DNA from: Amycolatopsis nigrescens CSC17Ta-90
Lineage (GTDB): Bacteria > Actinomycetota > Actinomycetes > Mycobacteriales > Pseudonocardiaceae
NCBI RefSeq assembly: GCF_000384315.1
Contig: NZ_ARVW01000001.1
Coordinates: forward strand, 7,361,001-7,425,000
Length of the DNA: 64,000 bases
Direction of reading: 5' to 3'
Part shown: in pieces, positions 17,368-27,008 of the stretch
Layout of the letters: each line of letters begins with the position of its first letter
Numbering within the stretch: position 1 is the stretch's first letter
Notes under the pieces: model-generated
The model's database searches: none
What the model saw: the letters and a program-made list of their open reading frames with translations, nothing else
Told to the model about the DNA's origin: nothing
Made by a program: the position numbers and the translations under genes

Positions 17368-19665
17368 TTACCCCGCGTGCTCGGCGCGGACTCGCTCGGC
17401 GGCCCGCACTATGTTGCGCAGCGCGGGTTCCACCTCCGCGTAGCCGCGCGTCTTCAGGCCGCAGTCCGGGTTCACCCACACCCGGTCGGCCGGCACCGCG
17501 GCCAGTGCGGTGCGCAGCAGGGCGCTCACCTCGTCCACATCCGGCACCCGCGGCGAATGGATGTCGTAGACGCCGGGGCCGACCCCGCGCGAGAAGCCGG
17601 CAGTGCCGAGGTCGCCGAGCACCTCCATCCGCGAGCGGGCGGCCTCGATGCTGGTCACGTCCGCGTCGATCGCCTCGATCGCGGGCAGGATGTCACCGAA
17701 CTCCGAGTAGCACATGTGCGTGTGGATCTGGGTGGAGTCGGCGACCCCGGAAGTGGCCAGCCGGAAGGAACGCACCGCCCAGTCGAAGTACGCCTTGTGC
17801 TCGGTGGCCCGCAGCGGCAGCAGCTCCCGCAGCGCGGGTTCGTCCACCTGGATGATCCGGATGCCGGCCGACTCCAGATCGTGCACCTCGTCCCGGATGG
17901 CCAGCGCCACCTGGCTCGCGGTCTCCGCCAGCGGCTGGTCGTTGCGCACGAAGGACCAGGCCAGGATCGTCACCGGGCCGGTCAACATGCCCTTCACCGG
18001 ACGGTCGGTGAGGCCCTGTGCGTAGCTCGCCCATTCGACCGTCATCGGCGCCGGCCGGGAAACGTCCCCGTACAGGATCGGCGGACGGACGCAGCGCGAG
18101 CCGTAGGACTGCACCCAGCCGTGCTCGGTGGCGGCGAAACCGGCCAGCTGCTCGGCGAAGTACTGCACCATGTCGTTGCGCTCCGGCTCCCCGTGCACCA
18201 GCACGTCGAGGCCGAGTTCTTCCTGCAGCCGCACCACCTTCTCGATTTCGGCGTGCATCGCCGCCCGGTAGTCCGCGGCGTCCAGCCTGCCCGCCCGGTG
18301 CGCCGCCCGCGCCTTGCGCACCTCGCCGGTCTGCGGGAACGAGCCGATGGTGGTGCTGGGCAGCGGGGGCAGGTTGAGCGTGCCGCGCTGGGCGGCGGCG
18401 CGGTCGGAGTAGGGCGAGCGGCGGGCGTGCTCCGGCCGCAGCGCGTCCAGCCGTGCCCGCACCCGCGGTTCCCGCAGGTCGTGCGCGCCGGCCCGGTCCG
18501 CGGTCACCGCGCGGGCCGCGGCCAGCTCCTCGGCCACCACCCCGGTGCCCTCGTGCAGTGCCTTGCCGATCAGCACCACCTCGGCCAGTTTCTGCCTGGC
18601 GAAGGCAAGCCAGCCGCGGATTCGTTCGTCCACTCCGGACTCGCGGTGCACGTCGTACGGCACGTGCAGCAGCGAGCAGGAGGTGCTCACGCCGACCTTT
18701 CCGGCGGTGCCGAGCAGGGTGGCCGCGTTCGCCAGCGCGACGTCCACGTCGACCCGCCAGATGTTGCGGCCGTCCACCACGCCGGCGAGCACCTCCTTGT
18801 CCCGGAGCACCCCTTCCGCTGCAACGGTGTCCACAGTGGACGGATCGGTGACCAGGTCCAGCGCGATCGCGTCCACCGGGGAGCGGGCCAGCACGCCCAG
18901 CGCGTCACCGAGCCCGCCGAAGTAGCCGGCCACCAGGATCTTCGGCCGCCGCCGCAGCGAGCCGAGTGCCTGGTAGGTCCTGGCCAGCGCCTCCAGCTCG
19001 TCCGGGGTGCGGTCCGCGGCGTACGCGGGCTCGTCCAGCTGGACCCACTGCACACCTTCGTCGTGCAGGGTGCCGAGCAGCTCGGCGTACGCCGGTACCA
19101 GCCCGTCCAGCAGGTCCAGCGGACGGAAACCCTCCGGCGCGCCGTCGCCGGCCTTGGACAGCAGCAGGAAGGTGGCGGGCCCGACCAGTACCGGCCTGGT
19201 CTCCAGGCCGGCGGCCCTCGTTTCGCGGTACTCGTCCAGCGGCTTGCCGCCGTCGGCCGAGAACTCGGTCCACGGGGTCAGCTCCGGCACCAGGTAGTGG
19301 TAGTTGGTGTCGAACCACTTCGTCATTTCCAGCGCGGGCGCGTCCTGTACCCCGCGGGCGGCGGCGAAGTAGGTGTCGGTGGGGGAGAGGCCGAGCGAGG
19401 TGAACCGCTGGGGCAGCGCGCCGAACAGCTCGGCCGTGTCCAGCATCTGGTCGTAGAACGAGAAGGTGTTCGACGGGATGGTGTCCAGCCCCGCCGCGGC
19501 CAGCTCACGCCAGGTGTCCACGCGCAGCTCGCGGCCGACGCGGTGCAGCTCGGCCTGGTCGATCCGGCCTGCCCAGTAGGACTCGACCGCGCGCTTCAGT
19601 TCGCGGTCCGGCCCGATCCTCGGGTAACCCAGCACAGTTGCGCCCAGGTTGGGGTTATCGGTCAC
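17368..19665 (-). CDS. metE: Cobalamin-independent methionine synthase
   Basis: A 765-residue protein with the two-barrel MetE architecture. It transfers methyl from 5-methyltetrahydropteroyl-triglutamate to homocysteine. The C-terminal barrel keeps the zinc ligands: His and Cys in [11 protein letters not shown], a Glu after it in SIEAARS, and Cys in [12 protein letters not shown]. The N-terminus [19 protein letters not shown] is typical. GTG 19665 is preferred because GCGAGGAGAG lies just upstream and similarity starts at [10 protein letters not shown]; the frame is open to 19764. A cobalamin riboswitch in the leader indicates the gene is shut off when B12 is available, presumably in favour of MetH. 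Confidence 0.95.
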   Translation of the reverse strand: MTDNPNLGATVLGYPRIGPDRELKRAVESYWAGRIDQAELHRVGRELRVDTWRELAAAGLDTIPSNTFSFYDQMLDTAELFGALPQRFTSLGLSPTDTYFAAARGVQDAPALEMTKWFDTNYHYLVPELTPWTEFSADGGKPLDEYRETRAAGLETRPVLVGPATFLLLSKAGDGAPEGFRPLDLLDGLVPAYAELLGTLHDEGVQWVQLDEPAYAADRTPDELEALARTYQALGSLRRRPKILVAGYFGGLGDALGVLARSPVDAIALDLVTDPSTVDTVAAEGVLRDKEVLAGVVDGRNIWRVDVDVALANAATLLGTAGKVGVSTSCSLLHVPYDVHRESGVDERIRGWLAFARQKLAEVVLIGKALHEGTGVVAEELAAARAVTADRAGAHDLREPRVRARLDALRPEHARRSPYSDRAAAQRGTLNLPPLPSTTIGSFPQTGEVRKARAAHRAGRLDAADYRAAMHAEIEKVVRLQEELGLDVLVHGEPERNDMVQYFAEQLAGFAATEHGWVQSYGSRCVRPPILYGDVSRPAPMTVEWASYAQGLTDRPVKGMLTGPVTILAWSFVRNDQPLAETASQVALAIRDEVHDLESAGIRIIQVDEPALRELLPLRATEHKAYFDWAVRSFRLATSGVADSTQIHTHMCYSEFGDILPAIEAIDADVTSIEAARSRMEVLGDLGTAGFSRGVGPGVYDIHSPRVPDVDEVSALLRTALAAVPADRVWVNPDCGLKTRGYAEVEPALRNIVRAAERVRAEHAG

Positions 19666-19802
19666 AGCTCTCTCCTCGCGAGCTCGTTCTCGGAGTCCGA
19701 GCTCGGCAGGAGACACGAACGAGCGCACGGCACGGCGGCCGCCGCTCGGTTCGGTCGTGCCCACCCGCGAGGCCCGGACTCACGCGCACCGGTGGTACGC
19801 GT

Positions 19803-20007
19803 GCCACGGGCAGGTCTTCGGACTCGTGGGCGGGGGGCTCCCAGCCTTGCCTACTGGCCGTCGCTTCCCGGGCTCGCGCCCAGTGCTTTACCGCTGCTCG
19901 CGGTGACGGCGGTCGTTCCCACATACCGCTGCGGGGCAGTCCCGGATTCGCACCGGGTTCCCTGTTGCCTCTACCCGCCGGTCACGCCGCCGGGCAGAAC
20001 CTGTGGC
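19803..20007 (-). promoter_or_regulatory. Cobalamin riboswitch
   Basis: Read on the minus strand this 205-base leader shows the conserved B12 aptamer: GCCACAGGTT at the 5' side, CAGGGAACCCGGTGCGAATC, CCCCGCAGCGGT, and the B12 box GAGTCCGAAGACCTGCC (plus 19809-19825). The outer stem GCCAC/GTGGC closes it. About 138 bases separate it from the metE start, with GAGCTCG-type complementary words near the ribosome site that could form the expression platform. Binding of adenosylcobalamin would repress metE. Confidence 0.95.
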
Positions 20008-20106
20008 TTTTTCGACACTAGCAAATTCGGCCGCCGGAGCGCTTGGATCGACCATGATCTGACCAACCGCCCGAGCACGGGCGCGATCCGCATCGGAGAG
20101 TGACGC

Positions 20107-21066
20107 ATGTTGATCAACCGATCCTCGATCAGACCGGGCCGGCGTCGCCTGGCCACCCTGGCGGTCGCCGCCGGGACAGCCACTGCCGTGATCCTGACGG
20201 CGGTGCCGGCGGCGGCGTCGGGTACTGACGGTTCGGCGATCGCCTGGGGGTACAACGCCTACGGCGCGACCACGGTGCCGGAGGCGGCGTCCACCGGGGT
20301 GCGCGCCATCTCCGGGGGCAGCTTCCACAGCCTGGCACTGAAGACCGACGGTTCGGTGCTCGCCTGGGGCGACGACTTCTACGGGCAGGGCTCGGTGCCG
20401 ACCGCAGTGGCCACCGGGGTCACGGCCATCGCCGCCGGCGGGAGCCACAACCTGGTGTTGAAGGCGGACGGCTCGGTGATGGGCTGGGGCTGGAACAGCG
20501 ACCGGCAGGCCACCGTGCCGCCGGCCGCGGCCAGCGGGGTCACGGCCATTGCGGCGGGCGGCCAGCACAGCCTGGCGCTGAAGGAGGACGGCTCGGTGCT
20601 CGCCTGGGGCAGCAATCTCTTCGGGCAGGCAACCGTGCCGCCGGAAGCCGCGAGCGGGGTCACGGCCATCGCTGCGGGCGGGCTGCACAGCCTGGCGCTG
20701 AAGGAGGACGGGTCCGTTGTCGCCTGGGGCGACGACGATGACGGGCAGGCCACCGTGCCGGCCGAAGCCACCGGCATCACCGCCATCGGCGCGGGCAGCC
20801 TGCACAGCCTCGCGGTGAAGGCGGACGGGTCCGTGCTCGCCTGGGGCTGGAACGGGTACGGGCAGACCGATGTGCCGTCCTCTGCCACCGACGTCCGGGC
20901 GGTTTCCGGCGGCCAGTGGCACAGCGTGGCGTTGAAGAACGACGGTTCGGTGGTCGCCTGGGGCGACAGCACCTACGGCCAGACCGCGATGCCGGTTTCG
21001 GCCGCCGCCGGGGTCAGCGCCGTCGCGGCGGGCAGCTTCCACAGCCTGGCGCTGCGCACCAGCTAG
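20107..21066 (+). CDS. Secreted RCC1-like seven-repeat beta-propeller
   Basis: A 319-residue exported protein. Residues 1-37 form a signal peptide (basic RPGRRR, hydrophobic core, AAA-S cleavage zone). The rest is seven repeats of about 40 residues, each with DGSVxAWG and a following GQxxVP, then GVTAIAAGGxHSLALK, the pattern of RCC1/chromosome-condensation-type blades. The DNA itself repeats with a 120-base period. Seven blades would close one propeller with no other domain. ATG 20107 follows GGAGAG. It probably acts as a binding scaffold outside the cell; ligand unknown. Confidence 0.82.
   Translation: MLINRSSIRPGRRRLATLAVAAGTATAVILTAVPAAASGTDGSAIAWGYNAYGATTVPEAASTGVRAISGGSFHSLALKTDGSVLAWGDDFYGQGSVPTAVATGVTAIAAGGSHNLVLKADGSVMGWGWNSDRQATVPPAAASGVTAIAAGGQHSLALKEDGSVLAWGSNLFGQATVPPEAASGVTAIAAGGLHSLALKEDGSVVAWGDDDDGQATVPAEATGITAIGAGSLHSLAVKADGSVLAWGWNGYGQTDVPSSATDVRAVSGGQWHSVALKNDGSVVAWGDSTYGQTAMPVSAAAGVSAVAAGSFHSLALRTS
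20224..21060 (+). repeat. Seven in-frame tandem repeats of about 120 bp
   Basis: Successive units each contain a GACGGxTCxGTxxTCGCCTGGGG core encoding DGSVLAWG. Central units (about 20460-20760) are nearly identical at the DNA level, including a shared AGCGGGGTCACGGCCAT word, suggesting recent internal duplication or gene conversion. Confidence 0.75.
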
Positions 21067-21071
21067 TGCAA

Positions 21072-21108
21072 ACGGGCCCACCGGGGCGAATCGCCCCGGT
21101 GGGCCCGT
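21072..21108. terminator. Perfect hairpin between convergent genes
   Basis: Arms ACGGGCCCACCGGGGCG (21072-21088) and its exact complement (21092-21108) leave a three-base loop. It lies six bases after the propeller gene's stop and 15 before the nrdB stop, a bidirectional terminator position. Confidence 0.75.
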
Positions 21109-21123
21109 GCACTTCGCGGCCGG

Positions 21124-22197
21124 TCAGTCCCAGTCGAGGGCGCCGCCGGACTGGTACTCGATGACCCTGGTCTCGAAGAAGTTCTTCTCCTTCTTCAGGT
21201 CCATCGCCTCCGACATCCACGGGAACGGGTTCTCGTCCTGGCCGTAGATCGGCGCCAGGCCGATCTGCTGGGCGCGGCGGTCGGTGATGAAGTGCATGTA
21301 CTGCTCGGTGAGCTGGGCCGAAAGGCCGAGCATGCCGCGCGGCATGGTGTCGCGGGCGTAGGCGACCTCGAGCTCGCAGGCCTCGGTCAGCATGCCCCGC
21401 ACCTCGGCCTGGAACTCCTCGCTCCACAGGTGCGGGTTCTCGATCTTGATCTGGTTGATGCAGTCGATGCCGAAGTTCAGGTGGATCGACTCGTCGCGCA
21501 GGATGTACTGGTACTGCTCGGCGATGCCGACCATCTTGTTGCGCCGGCCCAGCGACAGGATCTGCGCGAAACCGGTGTAGAACCACATGCCCTCGAAGAT
21601 CACGTAGAAGGCGACGAGGTCCCGCAGGAAGGCCTGGTCGGCCTCCGGGGTGCCGGTCTCGAAGTCCGGGTTCTCCAGGTTCTGGGTGTACTTCAGCGCC
21701 CAGGCGTCCTTGTCCGCGATGGAGGGCACCTCGCGGTACATGTTGAACAGCTCGCCCTCGACCAGGCCGAGGCTTTCGCAGATGTACTGAAAGGTGTGCG
21801 TGTGCACGGCCTCCTCGAACGCCTGGCGGAGCAGGTACTGGCGGCACTCCGGGTTGGTGATCTGGCGGTAGACCGCGAGCACGATGTTGTTCGCGACCAG
21901 CGACTCCGCGGTGGCGAAGAAGCCGAGGTTGCGCTTGAGCATCTGCCGCTCGTCCTCGGTCAGCCCGTCCGTCGACTTCCACAGCGCGATGTCCGCCTGC
22001 ATGGCGACCTCGGTCGGCATCCAGTGGTTGTTGCAGCCGGCAAGGTACTTCTCCCAGGCCCAGGTGTACTTCAGCGGCAGCAGCTGGTTCACGTCGGCGC
22101 GGGCGTTGATCATCCGCTTGTCGTCGACGCTGATCCGCTCGGCACCGCGCTCGATCTCGCCGAGCCCGGTGGCGTCCGCGATTTCGGTGTTCGTCAT
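21124..22197 (-). CDS. nrdB: Ribonucleotide reductase beta subunit, class Ic-like
   Basis: A 357-residue R2 ferritin-like subunit that generates the oxidant for ribonucleotide reduction by NrdA. Aligning on [12 protein letters not shown], the position of the E. coli radical Tyr122 is Phe136, and the first metal ligand, Asp84 in E. coli, is Glu98. Other ligands are present: Glu129, His132, Glu in FEGMWF, Glu and His in [10 protein letters not shown]. Phe plus Glu is the class Ic (Chlamydia-type, Mn/Fe) signature. ATG 22197 follows CTGGAG by six bases. It lies downstream of nrdA on the same strand, separated by a hairpin. The C-terminal tail RVIEYQ retains the radical-transfer Tyr. Confidence 0.93.
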   Translation of the reverse strand: MTNTEIADATGLGEIERGAERISVDDKRMINARADVNQLLPLKYTWAWEKYLAGCNNHWMPTEVAMQADIALWKSTDGLTEDERQMLKRNLGFFATAESLVANNIVLAVYRQITNPECRQYLLRQAFEEAVHTHTFQYICESLGLVEGELFNMYREVPSIADKDAWALKYTQNLENPDFETGTPEADQAFLRDLVAFYVIFEGMWFYTGFAQILSLGRRNKMVGIAEQYQYILRDESIHLNFGIDCINQIKIENPHLWSEEFQAEVRGMLTEACELEVAYARDTMPRGMLGLSAQLTEQYMHFITDRRAQQIGLAPIYGQDENPFPWMSEAMDLKKEKNFFETRVIEYQSGGALDWD

Positions 22198-22217
22198 GTA
22201 AAACTCCAGGTCAAAGG

Positions 22218-22261
22218 TCGTGAGTGGAAAACGTTGCCCCAGCAACGTTTTCCACTCACGA
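22218..22261. terminator. Long hairpin in the nrdA-nrdB intercistronic gap
   Basis: A 20-bp perfect stem, TCGTGAGTGGAAAACGTTGC (22218-22237) and complement (22242-22261), with a four-base loop. It fills the 73-base gap between two genes that should be expressed together, so it may act as a partial terminator or stability element rather than a full stop. The word CGTGAGTGGAAA recurs in the hairpin at 52967. Confidence 0.7.
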
Positions 22262-22270
22262 GCGTCGGGG

Positions 22271-25192
22271 TTACTGGCAGGCTTCGCAGTCGGGGTCGTC
22301 GATGCGGCAGGCGGCACCGTCGGTGGTGGCGAAGTCGATGTCTTCGACCTTCGGCATCTCCTTCGGCTCCTCCTTCACCTGGGGCTCGGGCGGGGCGACC
22401 GGGACGGCGGCCGCGGGTGAAGGCGCGGGGGCCGGGGTGGCCGAGACCGCATTGAGCTTGCCGTCGGTGCCGCGCAGGGTGCTCTTCTCCACGTGCGTCG
22501 CGGACCGCGCCCGCAGGTAGTACGTGGTCTTGAGGCCCTTGTGCCAGGCGTAGCGGTACAGCTCGTCGAGCTTGCGCCCGCTCGGCGCGTCGATGTAGAG
22601 GTTCAGCGACTGGGCCTGGTCGATCCACTTCTGCCGGCGCGACGCGGCGTCCACCAGCCAGCGGCTCTCCACCTCGAAGGCGGTGGCGTAGAGCGCCTTC
22701 AGGTCGTCCGGCACCCGGTCGATCTGGCCGAGGCTGCCGTCGAAGTACTTCAGGTCCGAGACCATCACCTCGTCCCACAGGCCCCGCTCCTTCAGGCTGC
22801 GGACCAGGTGCGGGTTCACCACGGTGAAGTCGCCGGACATGTTGGACTTGACGAACAGATTCTGGAACAGCGGCTCGATCGACTGGCCGACCCCGCAGAT
22901 GTTGGAGATGGTCGCGGTCGGCGCGATCGCCATCACGTTCGAGTTCCGCATGCCCACCGTCTGCACCCGGCCGCGCAGGGACGCCCAGTCCAGGGTGTAG
23001 GAGGTGTCCACGTCCAGCGCGTCGCCGCGGCGGGCGTCGATCAGCAGCTTCATCGAGTCGATCGGCAGGATGCCCCGGCTCCACAGCGAGCCCTCGAAGG
23101 ACGCGTACTGGCCGCGCTCCTCGGCGAGGTCGGTGGACGCGGTGATCGCGTAGTAGCTGAGGTACTCCATGCTGCGGTCGGCGAACTCGACCGCGGCGTC
23201 GGTGGACAGCGGCAGGCCCAGCTCGAACAGCGCGTCCTGGAAGCCCATCAGGCCGAGGCCGATCGGGCGGTGCTTCAGGTTGGACCGGCGCGCCTCGGGG
23301 ATCGTGTAGAAGTTGATGTCGATCACGTTGTCCAGCATCCGGACCGCGGTCTTCACGGTGCGCTCCAGCCGCTCGGCGTCCAGGCCCTGGCGCGTGACGT
23401 GCTTGAGCAGGTTCACCGAGCCGAGGTTGCAGACCGCGACCTCTTCGGCGTTGGTGTTCAGGGTGATCTCGGTGCACAGGTTGGACGAGTGCACCACGCC
23501 GACGTGCTGCTGCGGTGAGCGCAGGTTGCACGGGTCCTTGAAGGTGATCCACGGGTGCCCGGTCTCGAACAGCATGGTCAGCATCCGGCGCCACAGGTCC
23601 ACCGCGCGGACCTTGCGGGACACCTTCAGCTCGCCGCGCTCGGCGGCCGCCTCGTACTCGCGGTAGCGCTCGGCGAACGCGTTGCCGTAGAGGTCGTGCA
23701 GGTCCGGGGTTTCGTTGGGGGAGAACAGGGTCCAGGAGGCGTCCGCCTCGACCCGGCGGAGGAACTCGTCGGGCACCCAGTTGGCGGTGTTCATGTCGTG
23801 CGTGCGGCGCCGGTCGTCACCGGTGTTCTTGCGCAGGTCGAGGAACTCCTCGACGTCGATGTGCCAGGTCTCCAGGTACGCGCAGGCGGCGCCCTTGCGC
23901 TTGCCGCCCTGGTTCACCGCGACCGCGGTGTCGTTGGCGATCTTCAGGAACGGCACCACGCCCTGGGACTGCCCGTTGGTGCCCTTGATGTGCGCGCCGA
24001 GCCCGCGGACCGGGGTCCAGTCGTTGCCGAGGCCGCCGGAGTACTTCGCCAGCAGCGCGTTGTTCTTGTAGGACTGGAAGATCGAGTCCAGGTCGTCGTC
24101 CACCGTGGTGAGGAAGCAGGAGGACAGCTGCGGGCGGGTGGTGCCCGAGTTGAACAGGGTCGGGGTGGACGCCATGAAGTGGAACGACGACAGCAGCTCG
24201 TAGAATTCGATCGCGCGGCCCTCGCGGTCGTCCTCGCGGATCGCCAGGCCCATCGCGACCCGCATGAAGAACGCCTGCGGCAGCTCGAACCGGACCCCGT
24301 CGTGGTGCTGGAAGTACCGGTCGTACAGGGTCTGCAGGCCGAGGAAGGCGAAGTCGAGGTCGCGCTCCGGCCGGATCGCCGCGGTGATCCGCGCCAGATC
24401 GAACCCGGCCAGCTCGGGGTTGACCAGCTCCAGCTCGATCGCGCGGCGCAGGTAGTCGCGGAAGTAGCCGGGGTAGGCCTTGGCCATCTCGTCCTGGCTG
24501 GCCAGCCGCGGCGCGCCGGCCAGGTAGCCGAGCGCTTCGCCGCGCAGCTTGTCCAGCAGTAGCCGGGCACTGACGTAGGAGTAGTTCGGCTCCTGCTCGA
24601 CCAGGGTGCGGGCGGCCATGATCTGGGCCAGCGCCAGCTCGTCGGCGCTGATCCCGTCGTAGAGGTTGCGCCTGGTCTCGGTGAGCACCGGCTCGGCGGA
24701 GACATCGTCCAGCCCGGCGACGGCCTCGCCGACCACGTGCGCGACGCGCGCCCAGTCCAGCGGGCGCAGCGTGCCGTCCGCGGTCCGCACGTTGATCGAG
24801 TGCTCGGCCTTGGCCGGCTGCGCCGCGTCGCGCGCCTTGGCCCGCTCGTCGCGGTAGAGCACGTAGGCACGCGCGACCTTGTGGTGCTCGCCCCGCATCA
24901 GCGCGAGCTCGACCAGGTCCTGGATCTGCTCGATGTGCAGCGCGGTCTCCGGGCCGGCGTGGCGCAGCAGCGACGACTCGACCTGCTCGGTCAGCTCGCC
25001 GACCAGGTGGTGGATCCGCGAGGAGGCGGCCGCGTCGTCACCCTCCACGGCCAGGAAAGCCTTGGTCAGCGCGACCGAGATCTTGCCGGCGTCGAAGGGT
25101 GAGACGTTCCCGTCGCGCTTGATCACCCGTACCGAGCTGGTACCGGACGGATCGGCTGCGGACGGTGGACGCTGGCTGGTCTCCACGGACAT
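22271..25192 (-). CDS. nrdA: Ribonucleotide reductase alpha subunit
   Basis: A 973-residue large catalytic subunit reducing ribonucleoside diphosphates to deoxyribonucleotides. An ATP-cone for allosteric control of activity starts near [18 protein letters not shown] (about residues 22-110). The ten-stranded barrel has the finger-loop region [13 protein letters not shown] and the Cys-rich catalytic segments [10 protein letters not shown] and CNLGSVNL. The C-terminus, after an Ala/Pro-rich linker, ends DDPDCEACQ, the redox-shuttle CxxC that receives electrons from thioredoxin. ATG 25192 follows GGAG. It heads an operon with nrdB. The 600-base upstream region probably carries regulation. Confidence 0.95.
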   Translation of the reverse strand: MSVETSQRPPSAADPSGTSSVRVIKRDGNVSPFDAGKISVALTKAFLAVEGDDAAASSRIHHLVGELTEQVESSLLRHAGPETALHIEQIQDLVELALMRGEHHKVARAYVLYRDERAKARDAAQPAKAEHSINVRTADGTLRPLDWARVAHVVGEAVAGLDDVSAEPVLTETRRNLYDGISADELALAQIMAARTLVEQEPNYSYVSARLLLDKLRGEALGYLAGAPRLASQDEMAKAYPGYFRDYLRRAIELELVNPELAGFDLARITAAIRPERDLDFAFLGLQTLYDRYFQHHDGVRFELPQAFFMRVAMGLAIREDDREGRAIEFYELLSSFHFMASTPTLFNSGTTRPQLSSCFLTTVDDDLDSIFQSYKNNALLAKYSGGLGNDWTPVRGLGAHIKGTNGQSQGVVPFLKIANDTAVAVNQGGKRKGAACAYLETWHIDVEEFLDLRKNTGDDRRRTHDMNTANWVPDEFLRRVEADASWTLFSPNETPDLHDLYGNAFAERYREYEAAAERGELKVSRKVRAVDLWRRMLTMLFETGHPWITFKDPCNLRSPQQHVGVVHSSNLCTEITLNTNAEEVAVCNLGSVNLLKHVTRQGLDAERLERTVKTAVRMLDNVIDINFYTIPEARRSNLKHRPIGLGLMGFQDALFELGLPLSTDAAVEFADRSMEYLSYYAITASTDLAEERGQYASFEGSLWSRGILPIDSMKLLIDARRGDALDVDTSYTLDWASLRGRVQTVGMRNSNVMAIAPTATISNICGVGQSIEPLFQNLFVKSNMSGDFTVVNPHLVRSLKERGLWDEVMVSDLKYFDGSLGQIDRVPDDLKALYATAFEVESRWLVDAASRRQKWIDQAQSLNLYIDAPSGRKLDELYRYAWHKGLKTTYYLRARSATHVEKSTLRGTDGKLNAVSATPAPAPSPAAAVPVAPPEPQVKEEPKEMPKVEDIDFATTDGAACRIDDPDCEACQ

Positions 25193-25821
25193 GCGTGACT
25201 CCAAAAGGGCGCGTTCGATCGGCACGCAGGCTTGCACCGGCGTGCTTGGGCTGCACAGGTTTGCCGATGCCGGAGCGGACCCTCGTGCGGCCGCGCGGCG
25301 ACCCGGGAGGGTCTGCCACGTCGACTCCCACGCACCACCGAACGAGGTGCCCGATTCCGGCTTCGCGTGCCGGAGCGGTTCCCCACCGCCGGCGCGCTGT
25401 CGGTTCCCAGAGACTACATCTTGGGGTGGGCGCGTGCACGTGCCCCAACAGGTGGCGTGTCGTGTCTTCCCGGGGTGCTAGCGTGCACGGTCCCCCTGGC
25501 GGGTTATGGGTCGCTTCTTCTTCGCCTGCTCAGGCGCGATGCCGGCCCGGCCCGGCCGCCGGGGCGCCCGCCGATCAGGTGATCAACACGACGCCGTGGC
25601 GTCCCAAGGGTCGGGAGTCGGGGCCTGGCGAACCCCGGATTTCGGATTCGGAAAAGAAAATCGTTATCCGTTCGGGTATAAAATGATCTTATGGGACGTT
25701 GGTATATTACTCGAATGGTTATTTCTTTGCCTGGCGCTTTACACTTCGGTTACCCGGCGCCGGAATAGCCCGTCCCTGCAACGGCGCCGGGTACCCTTCC
25801 CTGCTGCGCAAGGAGACTCCT
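25193..25821. promoter_or_regulatory. Long intergenic region with divergent promoters of nrdA and protease
   Basis: No gene is seen in these 629 bases. The nrdA-proximal part (25240-25430) is GC-rich and highly structured, for example AGACCCTC pairing with GAGGGTCCG about 40 bases apart. Streptomyces nrdABS is controlled by a B12 riboswitch, but I cannot find the canonical B12 box here. ACTACATCTTGGGG (25413-25426) resembles an NrdR-box half. The protease side (25640-25730) is AT-rich with TATAAA (25677-25682) and TATATT (25703-25708) as possible -10 elements. Confidence 0.4.
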
Positions 25822-26376
25822 ATGTCGCCAGGCAAATATCCCCGAATGGCCCTTGGTGCACTGGCAGCCACGTTAACACTGGTCAGCACCGGCATGCCGG
25901 CCGCTTCGGCCGAGGAACAACCGTCCACCTTCGCCAGGACCGTCTATTACAGCGCGAGTGGTTACAGCGCCGAAGCCGATCAGTCGGCGCAGATCTGGAA
26001 CAGTGCGGCGCCGAACGTACGAATGGTGCGCGGCGGAAACGCCACCATTCGGATCAGCGCCACCACGGGCGGCGGATCGCGCGCTTATCCGTGCGGTCTC
26101 GGCTGCGCGACCATTTATATCGACCGGAACGACGTCGCCGCCGGGCATTACGCGCTGCGCATCGTCGCGCACGAGATCGGGCACGGCCTCGGCCTGCCGG
26201 ACAACTACAACGGGGTGTGCTCCTACCTGATGTCGGGTGGCAGCGCGGGCACGTCGTGCCGCAACCCGAACCCCAACGCGGCCGAGGCGAACCGGGTGAA
26301 CCAGCTGTTCGCCGGCGGGGCCACCTCCACCGAGGCCAGTGGGGTCACCGAGACGGACGTGTACGCGAAGGGCTGA
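25822..26376 (+). CDS. Secreted snapalysin-type (M7) metalloprotease
   Basis: A 184-residue exported zinc protease. A signal peptide covers about residues 1-30 (ASA-EE cleavage). HEIGH at 117-121 followed by Asp127 gives HExxHxxGxxD, the M7 snapalysin signature in which Asp replaces the third ligand of metzincins. Two cysteine pairs, CGLGC and the Cys of GVCSYL with GTSC, fit the family's disulfides. The small size is typical of snapalysins, which are secreted by Streptomyces and relatives. ATG 25822 has AAGGAG six bases upstream. No LysR activator gene, often paired with snapalysin in Streptomyces, is adjacent. Confidence 0.9.
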   Translation: MSPGKYPRMALGALAATLTLVSTGMPAASAEEQPSTFARTVYYSASGYSAEADQSAQIWNSAAPNVRMVRGGNATIRISATTGGGSRAYPCGLGCATIYIDRNDVAAGHYALRIVAHEIGHGLGLPDNYNGVCSYLMSGGSAGTSCRNPNPNAAEANRVNQLFAGGATSTEASGVTETDVYAKG

Positions 26377-26396
26377 GCGCGTGCAGCCTGGCCGGC

Positions 26397-27008
26397 TCAG
26401 CCGCCGAAGCGGAGCGTGAAGTCCCGGAGGCAGACGCTCAGCAGCGGGGTTCGGCCGGTCAGGTAGCCCAGCGGGCCGTCCGGGTTGATGTTCCAGTTCG
26501 CGACGGCGAAATGCGGTCTGGCCCTGGCCCGGACCGGGCTGTACTTGAGGGCGCCGTGCAGCGTCTGCGCGATCCGGAAGCCGGTCGGCGGCGCCACCGG
26601 CGCTCCGGCGCGGCGGGTGAAGGCGGCGGTGGCGATCCACTCGGTGTCGGTACCGGCCGCCGCGGTGAACGTCCGGCCGTGCCGGAAGTCCAGTGCCGCC
26701 AGGTCTTTCGGGATGCCCCACAGCGCGCGGCCGCCGGCCATCGAGGTCGCGCTGTCCACCCAGATCTCGGTGATCGAGCCGGTCGGCCGCCACCCGCCGC
26801 GTACGGCGACGGTGGCCAGCAGTTCGTGGTAGGAGAGCTGGCCGGGCGGCTGGTAGTCGATCCACGCGGTCACCACGAACGCGGAACCGGCGACGCGCAC
26901 CGGACGCAGCCCGGCCGGCAGCGCGGGCAGCTCCGCCGGCGGCACTCGCCAGACCGACAGATATGCCTGCCCCGCCAGGTGCCACGGCTCGGCCGGGTAC
27001 TCGGTCAT
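26397..27008 (-). CDS. Acetoacetate decarboxylase-family protein
   Basis: A 203-residue protein of the acetoacetate-decarboxylase-like superfamily. Segments WIDYQPPGQLSYHELL, IWVDSATSMAGGRALWGIPKDLA and the following beta-strand run match the ADC barrel; Lys in WGIPKDLA is the expected Schiff-base region, although the classical EYKE context is absent, so decarboxylase activity is uncertain. Start ATG 27008 overlaps the upstream crotonase stop as ATGA, which implies translational coupling. The pair lies at the edge of the acyl-CoA catabolic island. Confidence 0.65.
   Translation of the reverse strand: MTEYPAEPWHLAGQAYLSVWRVPPAELPALPAGLRPVRVAGSAFVVTAWIDYQPPGQLSYHELLATVAVRGGWRPTGSITEIWVDSATSMAGGRALWGIPKDLAALDFRHGRTFTAAAGTDTEWIATAAFTRRAGAPVAPPTGFRIAQTLHGALKYSPVRARARPHFAVANWNINPDGPLGYLTGRTPLLSVCLRDFTLRFGG

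Noticed and set aside
15901..20103. 1,400-codon open frame on the plus strand opposite P450 and metE
   Set aside because: It is the GC-rich shadow of two well-supported minus-strand genes and shows no domain pattern.
20224..21060. Regular 120-bp repeats considered as CRISPR or minisatellite
   Set aside because: They are in-frame protein repeats without spacers; each encodes an RCC1-like blade.
25240..25480. Standard B12 riboswitch before nrdA
   Set aside because: The conserved B12 box and GGTGCGAATC core visible before metE are not found here; kept only as an open structured leader.
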